This document shows positions 12,501 to 20,546 of a DNA stretch of 64,000 bases, piece by piece. The position numbers and the translations under genes are program-made. The stretch's first letter is position 1. Every line of letters starts with the position of its first letter. The notes beneath the pieces were generated by a model. That model was not told where the DNA came from and did not search any database. It saw only the letters and a list, made by a program, of their open reading frames with translations. This DNA comes from Scilla litardierei (lineage: Eukaryota; Streptophyta; Magnoliopsida; Asparagales; Asparagaceae). Location of the stretch: contig CM061132.1 in the NCBI GenBank assembly GCA_030789695.1, positions 159,074,817 to 159,138,816 of the forward strand. The letters are read 5' to 3'.

Positions 12501-15500
12501 ATCAAGTAGTGCAAGTACCGGCACTATAGTCATCACCTGCTTCAATGCCTCAAATGCCCTGATAGCGTCATCTTCCCACTGAAAGTTGTTCTTCAACTGC
12601 ACTGTAAAAAACCATGTTATCGTGCTATACCCCTGAACAAACTTCTAGTAATATCGTGTCAGAACCAAGAAACCTCGCAAGGCTCGCAACGTAGCAGGGC
12701 GGGGCCAATCCAACATAGCAGAGATCGTCGTCATGTCCGCCGTCACTCCCTCTGTAGACACTACGTGTCCCAAGTATTCCACCTGAGACTGTCCAAAGAA
12801 ACATGTCTTCCTATTGGCAAATAGTTGATGCTCCTGCAACTCCTGCAACATGGCATGCAAGCGCCCTACATGCCCCTCCATGGTATGACTATAAATTAAT
12901 CTGTCGTCAAAAATACAAGTACAAACCTCTACAAGTAGGGCCGAAAAATCTTGTCCATCAGAGCCTGAAATGTGGATGGAGCATTCGTCAGGCTAAAGTG
13001 CATAACGAGGAACTCATAATATCTCTTGTGCATCCTAAATGCTGTCTTTGGAATATCCATCGCTCTCATCCTTATCTGATGGAACCCCAACTTCAGATCT
13101 ATCTTCGAGAATACCGCAGCCCCATGAAGCTTATCCAACAGCTCATCAATCACAGGAATTGGGAATTTGTAATGTATTGTCTCCTTATTTAAGGCCCTAT
13201 AGTCTATACAGAACCGCCAGATGCCATCCTTCTTTACTAACAGGACCAGACTAGAAAGTGGGCTAACACTCGGCTGAATCGTGCTTGCATGTAACAGCTC
13301 CCCTACCATCCTCTCAATCTCGTTCATCTGCACCTAAGGATATCTATAGAGGCACACGCTAACAAGGGACACCCCCCTCCCATAGAACAATCGTGTGTGC
13401 GTGGTCTCATGATGGTGGGAGATCATGCGAGGTCTAAAACCCCCCTCAAACTAACTCAGAAGTTGCTCCAACTCCGACGGTATCTCCTGCTCCTGATGTC
13501 CATCCTCCCCATTGACTGTCGCCCATGAAACTCCACCAAGGACCCTCCTCCCGACACTTGGAGAGCTTTGGCCATGATTTTGAAAGAAACCATGGAACAA
13601 CACAAACTGAGGTCCCCATGCAATACTACAATCCTCCCTCCCTCCTGGTACTCTAGCCTGAGTAACGTCCAATTGATTTTAGCCTCTCCCAGGGTCTGCA
13701 ACCACCTTATGCCCAAGATAATGGTTGTATTCCCCAACTCCAGAGGTAGGAAGTCCGTCACGATCTGAACTCCCTGAATTGCCAATATCAGCCAAAAACA
13801 TACTCCTCGACTCTGTGTCACTTGTCTTGTCACAGGCACCACTCCAAAACAGCCAGTGTCACTGAGCTGCAACCCATACATCTCTACCAGCCTGCGAGAG
13901 ATGAAGTTGTGGGTAGCCCCACTATCCACCAACACCGCGACGTCCTGCTCTGCGACACGTCCGGCCAACTTCATGGTGTGGTTCAATGTGAACCCCACCA
14001 CGAAGTTGAGTGATACCTCTGTCATGTCCAGATATAGGTGCTCCTGATCTTCCTCCATTGCTGCCTCAAACTCCACCATATCGTCATCATCCTCGTCGTT
14101 CACTATCAACAACTGTAAGGTGCGATCACCACATCGATGCCCTGGTGAAAATTTCTCGTCACACTTGAAGTAAAGACCATTGGCACGCTTCTTCCTTGTC
14201 TCAGACTCTGTCATCCGCTGAATCTGCCCCTGGCCGTGCCTTTCCACCCTTCTCCTTTTTGAGCGTCACTCCTCCTATGATAGCCTTATGTCCCCCTCAG
14301 GCACATGTCCACGAGAAAAAGGACCTCCCACGCTCCCCGGGCCCACCGCTCCTCTGCTAGCATGTCCTCAACCATCCTCACCAGGCGCATCCGATCTAAC
14401 AACCCTCTAGATATCTGAATCTGTAACTCCGCCCCTAGGTTTAAGGCCATTCATGAAGCACCCCTCTAAGGACTCTCCTAAAGTCCCGCCTGTTAACATC
14501 TCGAATTTCTTTATGTACTCTCTGACGGATCTCTCCTACCTCAGTGCATATAGCTGCTCATACATGTCACCCTCCTAAGTCTACTTGAACCGGTCTAGGA
14601 GGCAGATCTTGAACTCCTTCCACAAGAGAAAAGGCCGATGTTGTTGTCTCCACCTATACCACGATAATGTCTCCCCCTCCATGCACACCCCAACAGCCCT
14701 GAACCACTTGGCCTCAAAAATCTGTGGCACCTCAAAATATTGTTCGGCCATGTAGATCTACACATCTGAGTCATCTCTCTCAAAGATAGGCATCTTCAAT
14801 TTTCTGACCATGTTCTCCACTGAAAATCTCCAAGTACTCCTCTCCCCTGATGATGGTCGTGACGTTGTGGCTGGGGAGGATCATGTAGGTTATAGTAATC
14901 TCCTTCTTAAGCCACATCCTCTCCATCGTCATCCTCCCAGTCGGCCACCCCCAATCAGATTCTCCTCCATCCCCGAAGTCCCCACGATCATCCTCGTGGT
15001 ATCTAGTGTAGTCTTCATACTCCACATCGAGTCATGGGGTCTTCCTTTGTAGAAATCAGCGCCAAAATCCTCCAGGAGGTCCTCAAACACCTCGCTGAAG
15101 CTTCGGCACTGCTGCAAATGACCTGCACCTCCTTGGGGCCGCCAGAGGCAGGATTGTCCTCGTGGCCATGTTGCAAAAAGACAGGGCCCAGGATGGCCCT
15201 AGCAGCCCCACTGGGGCTCCGTCCCTCAAGGGCCCTGGCGGCCCGCCAGGAGCCTGGCGAGGCTCCTGGCAGCTACGCCAGGGCATGTCGGCCTCCAATC
15301 ATCCCCCGAAGCTCCTGGGGTCTTGTGCCGCGTTGTCACACCTCCTCGCCTCCTTTGAAGATGTGATCATCCTCCTCCGACTCCAGATCTGCATCTGAGA
15401 GTAGTCCTTTGCAAAAAAATTCAACTTTGTTCTTCCCCTTCACTAAAGCTTTCTCCTTTTGTTCGGGATCTAGTGTTTCAAGCAGATCTGATCTGGTTGG

Positions 15501-17315
15501 CTTGGACAATGCTGCAACTTGTTGAATCATTTGACTAACTTGTTGATTCGTTTGACATTGGGCTTCCATGATTTGCTGGAATTTCTGAATGATCTCCGCC
15601 CCTTGATCCATTATACTCTTCTTGATCTCCTTGATTTTGCCGTCAAACTTCTCCTCCAACGCGTTGATCTTATCTTTGGATCCCATCATCACCATGTATC
15701 GTCGTGCTCCAATGCCAATTTGATGTGATCTAGTGTTTATAAAAATGGAATTTTTATATGTGGGAAATGGAAAAGGATGGAGTTTTTATTAAGAAGAAAT
15801 TTGAAAATAGAAAGATAAGTGGCATCTATTGGAGAGGATGCCTCTATCTATCTTTTCCTTCGAGATGAAAGTCTAAATCCGGCTAGGGTTCGTGGGCACC
15901 TAGAACAATAGTTTTCTCAACAATCAAGCATAAAAACATCCCTAAAGATGAAAATTATAGATTTAGCAATTTTAAAAAAAGCCTCCCAAAGTTCACAATT
16001 TACTAAATCACCCCTGGTTCAAGCATGTGTCTGCGCCTCCTCCTGTATGTGTTGATTGCATCAGTTTGTAAAGTGAGTTTCTTTAAAAACCAAATTGGTC
16101 GAAGACAGAGAGTAGGAAAAAATATGTGTTACTTTTAATTGTTAATAAAAAGTTCTTGATCCCATCCTCTCCTATCAAAATTATTTAGCCGCACCACAAT
16201 TATCTATTCAAATCCTCCGATAGCCAACAAATACATATGTTTTACACATATTCCGTTTTTATGTATTTTCTCACTTCATCCACAAGATAATGTTTACCAT
16301 TTATCAACAAACATATGGCCGCAATAATGTATGGTCATTACAAAGATATGCATATAGGCTACATATATGCAATGTCGATGCTTTTGACCACACAACCACA
16401 ATGTTTGAAAACATTAAACCCAAGTTCAATAAGATCAAACACCTTCCACAATAATGTACTACTCTCTTGTACAAAATCAAAATGTTCTTAACCAATAATA
16501 TTTCTATCCATAAAGATCAGTCCATCAAGCCATGATATGCATACCAACGATTAAGGCTATCTGTTGAGATCAAGAAACCACTGGGCATTGTTTCGTATTT
16601 CGGCAGCCGATGTGGAAAACCTGAATGCCGATATTTCCCACTTCGCTTCCGCACTAAAGCCACCCAATTCTCAAATGCATGTGCAGTTGCATCCCCCAAC
16701 AGCAAAGAGACCACCTTCACAAGTAAAAATGAAAGCAATATTGAAATCCCAATTGAAGTGACAACAAAAAGTAAAGTAACCACAAGAAAAAAATTTACTC
16801 GAGAGGACAGAGAGGCCTCTTTCTCCCCTTCACTTTCCTGCAAGAGCAAAGTTTTGGTCTCATCAGCATAAAAGAATATAACATCGAAGTCTGCCATTTG
16901 GGATTTTTGGTGTGTACATTTGAGAAGCGATCTAAATCTAACAACTAACTATACCCCATTTGAAGTGAACTTAAACCCCAAATTCCTAAAATTAACAATA
17001 GGAAAGGGCCGAATGACTTACTCGGGATGATTGGATGGTCTCTTTCTCTCCCTCACTTCCCTACAAAATCAAAGTAGGATCTGATCAACACAAGTTCAAG
17101 GAGTAAAAATAAAAAAGACGGGAATTTGGATTATGCGTGTTCAACAAAATCTCTTCTTTCTTCAAACAAATAGGTTCGCATCAAAATGTCTTCTTTTTAG
17201 TCACGCAGGCCATCAAAAACCTAAAGCAGAAAGAAAGAAATAATTGCACTACCTTTGGAGTTATGATGATGGAAGGCCTCTTCTTCTTCTGTTGGGCATG
17301 ATCCCCTAGTTCCAT
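1..17315 (-). CDS. PHS1: PHS1, dual-specificity phosphatase with actin-fragmin-kinase-like domain (5' half, 8 exons, partial)
   Basis: PHS1 proteins carry an N-terminal kinase-like domain related to slime-mould actin-fragmin kinase and a C-terminal dual-specificity phosphatase; in Arabidopsis they control cortical microtubules through tubulin phosphorylation and MAP kinase dephosphorylation. Eight minus-strand exons join with consistent phases: 17253-17315, 17022-17060, 16799-16837, 16545-16714, 5191-5410, 842-1018, 613-773 and 1-528. They give about 465 residues, roughly half of the Arabidopsis protein (about 930). Recognisable blocks include [61 protein letters not shown] and the D-x-G block [11 protein letters not shown]. 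The remaining kinase part and the phosphatase lie left of the window. Every exon is open with GT/AG borders, so the gene looks functional despite 11.1 kb and 4.2 kb introns full of transposons. The start codon is the first ATG before exon 1's open frame and is less certain than the internal exons. Confidence 0.9.
613..773 (-). CDS. PHS1: PHS1 coding exon 7
   Basis: 161 nt, phase 0 to 2, between a CAG acceptor and GTAAAT donor. It encodes ARVVHN, a Glu/Ala-rich helix and [20 protein letters not shown]. The split AA|C Asn codon is completed by exon 8. Confidence 0.92.
842..1018 (-). CDS. PHS1: PHS1 coding exon 6 (start of kinase-like domain)
   Basis: 177 nt, phase 0-0. It encodes [15 protein letters not shown] and [20 protein letters not shown], including the Lys of AVIK that corresponds to the ATP-binding lysine of the actin-fragmin-kinase-like fold. 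Confidence 0.93.
1795..2566 (+). repeat. 5' LTR of small element
   Basis: 772 bp, starting TGATGC and ending CATATCA. About 90 bp longer than the partner LTR because it has extra copies of a GCGGCAAATGTGGACGAG-type repeat (about 1826-2240). Confidence 0.85.
1826..2240 (+). repeat. Degenerate tandem repeats within the LTR
   Basis: The phrase GCGGCAAATGTAGACGAG followed by ATCTCAATTGGTAATGG and a TTTTAGGCACCTCATTTG block recurs at roughly 110-130 bp intervals. The same array, one unit shorter, is in the partner LTR at about 3536-3890, so copy number changed after or during insertion. Confidence 0.7.
2569..2580 (+). other. Primer-binding site of small element
   Basis: TGGTATCAAAGC matches the usual plant initiator-Met tRNA primer site (TGGTATCAGAGC) with one change, 2 nt after the LTR end. 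Confidence 0.75.
2600..3170 (+). pseudogene. Captured fragment resembling a TPR co-chaperone (OEP61/TPR7-like)
   Basis: From about 2650 the translation shows MRQEGNKF, then NIPTAKGG and, after a frameshift near 2770, [39 protein letters not shown] and [12 protein letters not shown]. This order follows the TPR region of plant OEP61/TPR7-type proteins (KKQGNEL, EIPSSKGG, LMSCYLKT, YDARNVKALYRRGQAYR). At least one stop (about 2699) and one frameshift break it. The acidic tail to 3170 ([13 protein letters not shown]) has no recognised source. The identification is from remembered family patterns and is tentative; the contrast with normal gag is clear. Confidence 0.5.
3506..4186 (+). repeat. 3' LTR of small element
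   Basis: 681 bp, TGATGCGATTGG to GATCGTATCA, followed at once by the CGCAC duplication. Colinear with 1795-2566 apart from the missing tandem units. Confidence 0.85.
4213..5190 (-). other. PHS1 intron 5, remainder
   Basis: AT-rich, many stops in all frames, no element or exon recognised. The GT donor of exon 5 is at 5190-5189. Confidence 0.6.
5191..5410 (-). CDS. PHS1: PHS1 coding exon 5
   Basis: 220 nt after a CACAG acceptor, ending CTGGAG before GTATGC. It encodes [15 protein letters not shown] and [20 protein letters not shown], a segment strongly conserved in PHS1 just before the kinase-like domain. Confidence 0.92.
5467..5812. repeat. Diverged tandem duplication in PHS1 intron 4
   Basis: About 5467-5638 and 5650-5812 share the same order of phrases (TTCTAAGATC, CAAGCTACAT, AGTTCAAAATG, GACCAATAA, AGCAACAGGAT, TATGTTAAAGCCC). 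The second copy lacks a few short blocks. No coding sense. Confidence 0.7.
6120..6600 (-). mobile_element. Copia relic, minus orientation (pol end, PPT and LTR)
   Basis: Read on the minus strand, a spacer typical of the copia pol 3' end (about 6600-6370) leads into CTTGAGGGGGCAG (about 6353-6365), a polypurine tract, and then an LTR-like stretch to about 6120. The LTR part is an inverted copy of 7556-7760 (shared AATTCTTCTTCTCTTGGCC, GGGCCCATCC). Confidence 0.55.
6650..7770 (+). pseudogene. Copia gag relic followed directly by an LTR
   Basis: Broken frames show the copia gag order: [21 protein letters not shown] text near 6750, [14 protein letters not shown] near 6985, then [20 protein letters not shown] near 7150-7210. 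Several stops and frameshifts. Gag runs straight into TTGAGCTAGAG and a TGTTAAAGAG LTR-like start at about 7560 without any pol, so it is either an internal-deletion derivative or a rearranged copy of the family at 6120-6600. Confidence 0.6.
7815..8584 (-). repeat. 3' LTR of chromovirus (carries an insertion)
   Basis: 770 bp compared with 343 bp for the partner LTR. The excess is the foldback insert at 7867-8268. Confidence 0.88.
7867..8268. mobile_element. MITE-like foldback in chromovirus LTR
   Basis: About 400 bp absent from the partner LTR, starting GCTATGTTTGGTTTAG and ending CATAAACAAAATGCATCC, imperfect inverted ends, with an AAAG repeat at both borders (7863-7866, 8269-8272). The left half is purine-rich (GAAA runs) and the right half pyrimidine-rich (CTTT runs), so the strand can fold on itself. 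Non-coding. Confidence 0.65.
8585..8770 (-). pseudogene. Chromodomain of chromovirus pol
   Basis: The reading shows [19 protein letters not shown], then [10 protein letters not shown], the C-terminal chromodomain that ends chromoviral integrases and is thought to guide integration to chromatin. It ends at the polypurine tract next to the LTR. Confidence 0.85.
9038..9740 (-). pseudogene. Integrase of chromovirus (broken, catalytic Glu changed)
   Basis: [20 protein letters not shown] and [10 protein letters not shown] give the two catalytic Asp regions. A stop follows SIVSD where RD normally continues (about 9397). The third catalytic region reads [15 protein letters not shown], with Lys where QTEVV has the catalytic Glu. 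Remnants of the zinc-binding N-terminus lie at 9600-9740. Not functional as read. Confidence 0.85.
9744..10310 (-). pseudogene. RNase H of chromovirus, 3' portion
   Basis: From the insertion point the minus strand reads LMAIVLS-like text in one frame, then [20 protein letters not shown] and [13 protein letters not shown], the usual gypsy RNase H block. An 80-bp tandem duplication (10100-10259) repeats the DQR-LKYLLEQ segment and breaks the frame. Confidence 0.8.
10100..10259. repeat. 80-bp tandem duplication in RNase H
   Basis: 10100-10179 and 10180-10259 start ATTTCTGATGCTCTTCTGTA and ATTTCTGGTGCTCTTCTGTG and match along their length with only a few substitutions. Confidence 0.88.
11207..11735. 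repeat. Palindromic CAGTCGACTG / CAGGCGACTG box cluster in solo LTR
   Basis: CAGTCGACTG, CAGTCAACTGG, CAGGCGACTGT, GTCGACTGA and related boxes recur about a dozen times. This is the repeated-motif region expected in Sirevirus LTRs. Confidence 0.7.
12029..12120. repeat. 46-bp tandem duplication
   Basis: 12029-12074 and 12075-12120 are identical (GCTCCAAGCTTTGGCATTGC ... CCATCATCAT), followed by a partial third copy. A recent slippage event in the solo LTR. Confidence 0.92.
12362..13335 (-). pseudogene. Reverse transcriptase and RNase H start of chromovirus
   Basis: Read right to left: [60 protein letters not shown] and [13 protein letters not shown] define RT. The catalytic FDD region near 12905 lacks one T, shifting the frame. 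The connection domain reads [14 protein letters not shown], and the RNase H start reads [13 protein letters not shown] near 12470. Stops are at several sites. Confidence 0.88.
13456..14247 (-). CDS. Gag zinc knuckle and aspartic protease of chromovirus
   Basis: A 263-codon open stretch. It opens with the knuckle [11 protein letters not shown] (the first Cys is replaced, LYFKC), then an acidic linker, then [17 protein letters not shown] with the DSG protease motif and [20 protein letters not shown]. The protease part looks complete. The downstream part to 13456 changes frame before RT. It is a relic, as its neighbours are broken. Confidence 0.8.
   Translation of the reverse strand: MERHGQGQIQRMTESETRKKRANGLYFKCDEKFSPGHRCGDRTLQLLIVNDEDDDDMVEFEAAMEEDQEHLYLDMTEVSLNFVVGFTLNHTMKLAGRVAEQDVAVLVDSGATHNFISRRLVEMYGLQLSDTGCFGVVPVTRQVTQSRGVCFWLILAIQGVQIVTDFLPLELGNTTIILGIRWLQTLGEAKINWTLLRLEYQEGGRIVVLHGDLSLCCSMVSFKIMAKALQVSGGGSLVEFHGRQSMGRMDIRSRRYRRSWSNF
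14250..15700 (-). pseudogene. Gag of chromovirus (broken)
   Basis: The N-terminal part (15336-15695) is open for 119 codons with an Ile/Lys/Glu-rich coiled-coil-like stretch. The retrotransposon-gag core is at about 14450-14790 ([20 protein letters not shown], then YEQLYALR and [15 protein letters not shown]) with several stops and frameshifts. Between them a GC-rich stretch (about 15060-15330) has no recognised motif. Confidence 0.7.
15721..16063 (-). repeat. 5' LTR of chromovirus
   Basis: 343 bp, TGATGTGATC to GATTGCATCA on the plus strand. It is the uninterrupted LTR copy and borders the GTTTG duplication. Confidence 0.88.
16545..16714 (-). CDS. PHS1: PHS1 coding exon 4
   Basis: 170 nt, phase 0 to phase 2, bounded by GAAG acceptor and GTATGC donor. 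It encodes the conserved N-terminal block [20 protein letters not shown] and SGFPHRLP. The split TG|T Cys codon is completed by exon 5 across the 11.1 kb intron, which confirms the pairing. Confidence 0.88.
16799..16837 (-). CDS. PHS1: PHS1 coding exon 3 (39 nt)
   Basis: A CAG acceptor precedes 39 nt encoding [13 protein letters not shown], ending CGA before GTAAAT. The SLSSR end followed directly by the VVSLLLGD block of exon 4 is the arrangement expected in PHS1 proteins, so this is probably the ancestral copy. An ATG just upstream in the intron could serve as an alternative start. Confidence 0.75.
17022..17060 (-). CDS. PHS1: PHS1 coding exon 2 (39 nt, looks like a copy of exon 3)
   Basis: A TAG acceptor precedes a 39-nt phase 0-0 exon encoding [13 protein letters not shown], ending CCCGA before GTAAGT. 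It matches exon 3 at 28 of 39 bases by eye and has the same length and phase, which suggests tandem exon duplication. Skipping either copy would keep the frame. Confidence 0.6.
17253..17315 (-). CDS. PHS1: PHS1 coding exon 1
   Basis: ATG at 17315-17313 opens 21 codons rich in Lys and Gln, ending AAAG before a GT donor at 17252-17251 (phase 0). Upstream lies a CT-rich leader. The N-terminus of PHS1 is poorly conserved, so the start rests on frame and splice signals, not on similarity. Confidence 0.6.
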
Positions 17316-18238
17316 GAGAGAGAGGGAGGAGAGAGTGAGAGATGGGTTTGGGATTGTGAGGGAATTTCTAAGTTTTGAGAAAGCCCCCTTTTTTCTTTTC
17401 TTTTTTATTCCCCTCTCCTTCCCACTTTTTTCTATCTCTATTTTAATTCAAAAAGGGACCGTTGCCAGCAACCGCAAATGAGAGAGAAGGATTTTCCAAT
17501 AGAGAGGAAGAACAATGATGATAATGATCATTTCCACTTGAAGTCTTGAACCCGTAGAGTCAATTAGAGTCAGTTGGAGATCTTGCTTTCTTAACTTGTT
17601 GTTAAAGACTATATATTATCCGATTCAGTTGGCTTAGTCGTATTCGTCCTTCTTTCTTTATGAGAGGTCGAGAGTTCGATTCATGCTTTTCAATGTATCA
17701 AAAAAAGACTATATATTACTATGGTATCAAATGCAAAACCAAAAGCCAATATAAATCAAGGTCGAATTTCGTAAAATTACTATAAAAATTGCCATGTTTT
17801 AATAAAATTATTTTGATCTTTAAAAAAACACAAAACTATCTTACACTAAATTTTATAAAATTATCTTAAATTTGACATGATTTATAAAACTATTCAGAAA
17901 TTGACCCGATATCATAAAACCATTCTAAACATTGAAAACACACAAAACTACCATGAAGCTATGCCAAAGTTCATGATAGTTTTTTAAGGTTTAAAAGTAC
18001 ATTGTAGTTTTGCATTTTTTTTTGGGTTTCAGCATAGTTTTATGAAAATATGTCAAAGTTCAGAATAATTTTTACAAAATTCAACCCATGAATTGATCTT
18101 AATCCGTAAATGGTTTCTGAATTAGTAGACGTACAATTAATTAGAATATTGATATTTGTAGGTCATGAGTCATTAATCTCGAATGACACGACGCGATGTG
18201 TGTCATGGATTAATAAGATAAACGTAACTAATTTTTCT
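17316..18238 (-). promoter_or_regulatory. PHS1 5' leader and upstream region
   Basis: A CT-rich leader follows on the minus strand upstream of the ATG (17316-17480, GAGA/TCTC runs), then AT-rich sequence. I could not fix a TATA box. An inverted-repeat element occupies 17760-18090. The copia insertion begins only about 930 bp from the PHS1 start codon. Confidence 0.5.
17760..18090. repeat. Possible MITE with inverted ends
   Basis: The left end GGTCGAATTTCGTAAAATTA and the right end TTTACAAAATTCAACCC are inverted copies, and interior phrases (ATAAAACTAT, CAAAACTACCATG) also recur inverted. About 330 bp, AT-rich, non-coding. Borders approximate. Confidence 0.45.
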
Positions 18239-18243
18239 TAACT

Positions 18244-18430
18244 TATTGAGAGATATTCGGAGAAGAGGGTAAACAATCTCTAGGAGTAGCCATGACATAA
18301 GCCATGGCTCTCTATATATTCATTAACTTAATAGAATTTAGGAGTCCAAGGGACTCCCCACTAAGATAGTGGGGAGTAATGGTGAGATGATGAGGGGAGG
18401 GAGGCCAAAGGCCTCCCTCAACTCATAACA
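18244..18430 (-). repeat. 3' LTR of copia element
   Basis: 187 bp. Differs from the partner by CATGACAT for CATGGCAT and CATAACA for CACAACA. Confidence 0.92.
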
Positions 18431-19594
18431 CTCCCCCTCATCTCTCCATTACATTGGGTTAAGCATATGAATACTTCAGGATTAAGTATGCCAAAGGGCT
18501 GGATACTTCTGGATCCAGAGCCACTGTGGTTGCCTCGTTAAAACATTAGCTGTGGAAAAACCAGTGGGAAAAACCAGCAGCTTAAGGGAAAAGAGTACAA
18601 CTATCGAGTGACTCCCCCTAATCTGTACAAGCTTCAGGCTTGCAGATTTCCTATGTATCTATACAATCATCTCCTATTCGTCTATACATCCATCATGTTC
18701 TGAAAGCAAATACAATCATCACTCATCTATACAAGTTTCACTCATCTAGCGACTATTGGAAAGCAGTGGCACTCTGGAGTGGAATGCTCTTCGAAGTTGG
18801 TAGATGACCTCAATAAAGTATTTCTTTGAATCAATCTTCAGTGTGTCTGCAAGGTACTGCTGGACCTGGCTGAGCGTTTTCAATACTTGCTTCTTGGATG
18901 ATGAGCTTCTCAGAAGATGTAGACGTTTGAGGATGATGTGTAGATATTTAGGAGGTGGCTCGCCTTTTGTGTTTTAGTCATCGTGATGATCTTTAAATCT
19001 GCATATGCGATATTCCTTGACCCTTGGAAGTTGCGCAGAAGCAGCTTATCCTTGGTCTAGTGGTGCTCTCCAGGACAACACTGTATCTGGTTAACAGCTT
19101 TACTGCAGACGTTCTATCAAAGACACGTGCAGTTGGCAATATAAAGAAGTGTAACTAGTACACTAGAGATAGGTTCTTCGGGACCTAGGATGTCCTCCCG
19201 CTCTTCCAGCGAATGGAAGGTGTCATAAATATGCATCCATTTTTAATATGTTGCAAATGGACATCATTCTTCATAAACTCCAGGTGTATGAAAAATATTA
19301 AAGGGTTCCACCACGCAGGGGTTTAATATGTAAGCCGAGACGCTTTAAAGCTATCTGAAATCTCAATGTTCTCTGCAGGAGATCATATTAGCTTTAAGTC
19401 GACCACATGTAAGGCGAATATCCAAATCATGTCAACGATCTTTCGAAAAAGATAAACGGGCAGAATATTGCTTAAGATCAACTAATGATCTTTGTAGCAT
19501 TTATGGATAAGACGTTTCTACGTCTCTCTTTCATCTTTGGGGGTAGAGTATACCCTTCTGGAATTTTTATATAGATCTCTATATCTATATTGCC

Positions 19595-19595
19595 A

Positions 19596-19622
<27 letters not shown>
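19595..19622 (+). repeat. (GT)n microsatellite
   Basis: About 14 GT units immediately left of the first foldback element. Confidence 0.9.
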
Positions 19623-19624
<2 letters not shown>

Positions 19625-19626
<2 letters not shown>

Positions 19627-20031
19627 GAAATGTGCCTAAGAATGACCTCGGGTAGAAATACCTGAGCACACCACCGCTGTTAGGGGTTTGTGAGTATTTT
19701 TTTGAAATTTTTTTTGCAGTAGGTAGATATACTTGTTATGTAGCTCCCCACAAAATTTCAGGTCAATCCAACACCGTTTGAGCCTCCGTTCATCGATTTC
19801 AAAAACGTTGCGCAAAACTGTCCAGAATTTGGACAGTTTTGCGCAACGTTTTTGAAATCGATGAACGGAGGCTCAAACGGTGTTGGATTGACCTGAAATT
19901 TTGTGGGGAGCTACATAACAAGTATATATACCTACTGCAAAAAAAATTTCAAAAAAAAAATACTCACAAACACCGAACAGCGGGGGTGTGCTCAGGTATC
20001 TCTACCCGAGGTCATTCTTAGGTACATTTTT
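19625..20031. mobile_element. Near-perfect foldback MITE 1 in copia pol
   Basis: Arms of about 200 bp fold around a centre near 19828 (AACTGTCCAGAATTTGGACAG). Outer ends TGTGCCTAAGAATGACCTCG and CGAGGTCATTCTTAGGTACA. Few mismatches along the arms, bordered by (GT)n on the left and (TA)n on the right. Non-coding; its transcript would be a long hairpin. Confidence 0.85.
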
Positions 20032-20033
20032 TG

Positions 20034-20034
<1 letters not shown>

Positions 20035-20103
<69 letters not shown>
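20035..20103 (+). repeat. (TA)n microsatellite, first
   Basis: About 34 TA units between the two foldback elements. Confidence 0.95.
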
Positions 20104-20106
<3 letters not shown>

Positions 20107-20482
20107 AAAATTTTCAAATGAGAACATTTCGCACCGTGCGAAAATGTTTTTAGTTTTTTTTTGAAATTTTTTTTTTCAAAAATTCTTTTTCCCACCCTCA
20201 TTATATGTTGTTATACCCCCCTCAAAAAATAATCATTGAGAAATAATGTCATTTGGCCTTCGATCAAGGCATTTCATCAAATTCGCACGTTTTGAGACCG
20301 TTAAATTTGTAACGGGTGGATGGGTGCTCTAATGCCCAACGGGTTCACCCATTATTTTCCCTGGGGTATATATTTGTATGGATTAAACATCAAAAAAAGA
20401 ATTTTTGAAAAAAAAAATTTCAAAAAAAAAAAAAAAATGTTTTCGCACCGTGCGAAAACCCATTTTTTCGCAACCGAAGATC

Positions 20483-20486
<4 letters not shown>
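20104..20486. mobile_element. Foldback MITE 2 in copia pol
   Basis: The left arm holds CATTTCGCACCGTGCGAAAA followed by a poly-T/GAAA block and AAAAATTCTTTTTC. The right arm repeats these in inverse order, ending GTTTTCGCACCGTGCGAAAA. TA repeats flank both sides. Middle about 200 bp, unique. Non-coding. Confidence 0.75.

Positions 20487-20543
<57 letters not shown>
20487..20543 (+). repeat. (TA)n microsatellite, second
   Basis: About 28 TA units after foldback element 2. Confidence 0.95.

Positions 20544-20546
<3 letters not shown>

Larger units (their letters stand above)
7815..16063 (-). mobile_element. Ty3/gypsy chromovirus inserted in PHS1 intron 4
   Basis: LTRs 7815-8584 and 15721-16063 start TGATGTGATCTA and end ATCGCATCA or ATTGCATCA on the plus strand. 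A GTTTG duplication flanks the whole (7810-7814, 16064-16068). On the minus strand the order is gag, zinc knuckle and protease, RT, RNase H, integrase, chromodomain. A polypurine stretch GGAGGGAGTAA abuts the left (3') LTR; a decayed primer site ATTGGCATTGGAGC (15706-15719) abuts the right LTR. Frames are broken throughout, the integrase Glu is lost, and a 2 kb solo LTR interrupts RNase H. It lies in the same orientation as PHS1. Confidence 0.93.

Noticed and set aside
15060..15330. Homology between the GC-rich stretch here and 3180-3310
   Set aside because: Both are rich in GGGCCC and GCAGG words but no colinear match could be drawn; probably composition only.
16799..16897. Alternative PHS1 start inside the intron before exon 3
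   Set aside because: The ATG frame exists, but canonical CAG acceptors and upstream exons with matching phases make the longer model better. It may still serve as a minor start.
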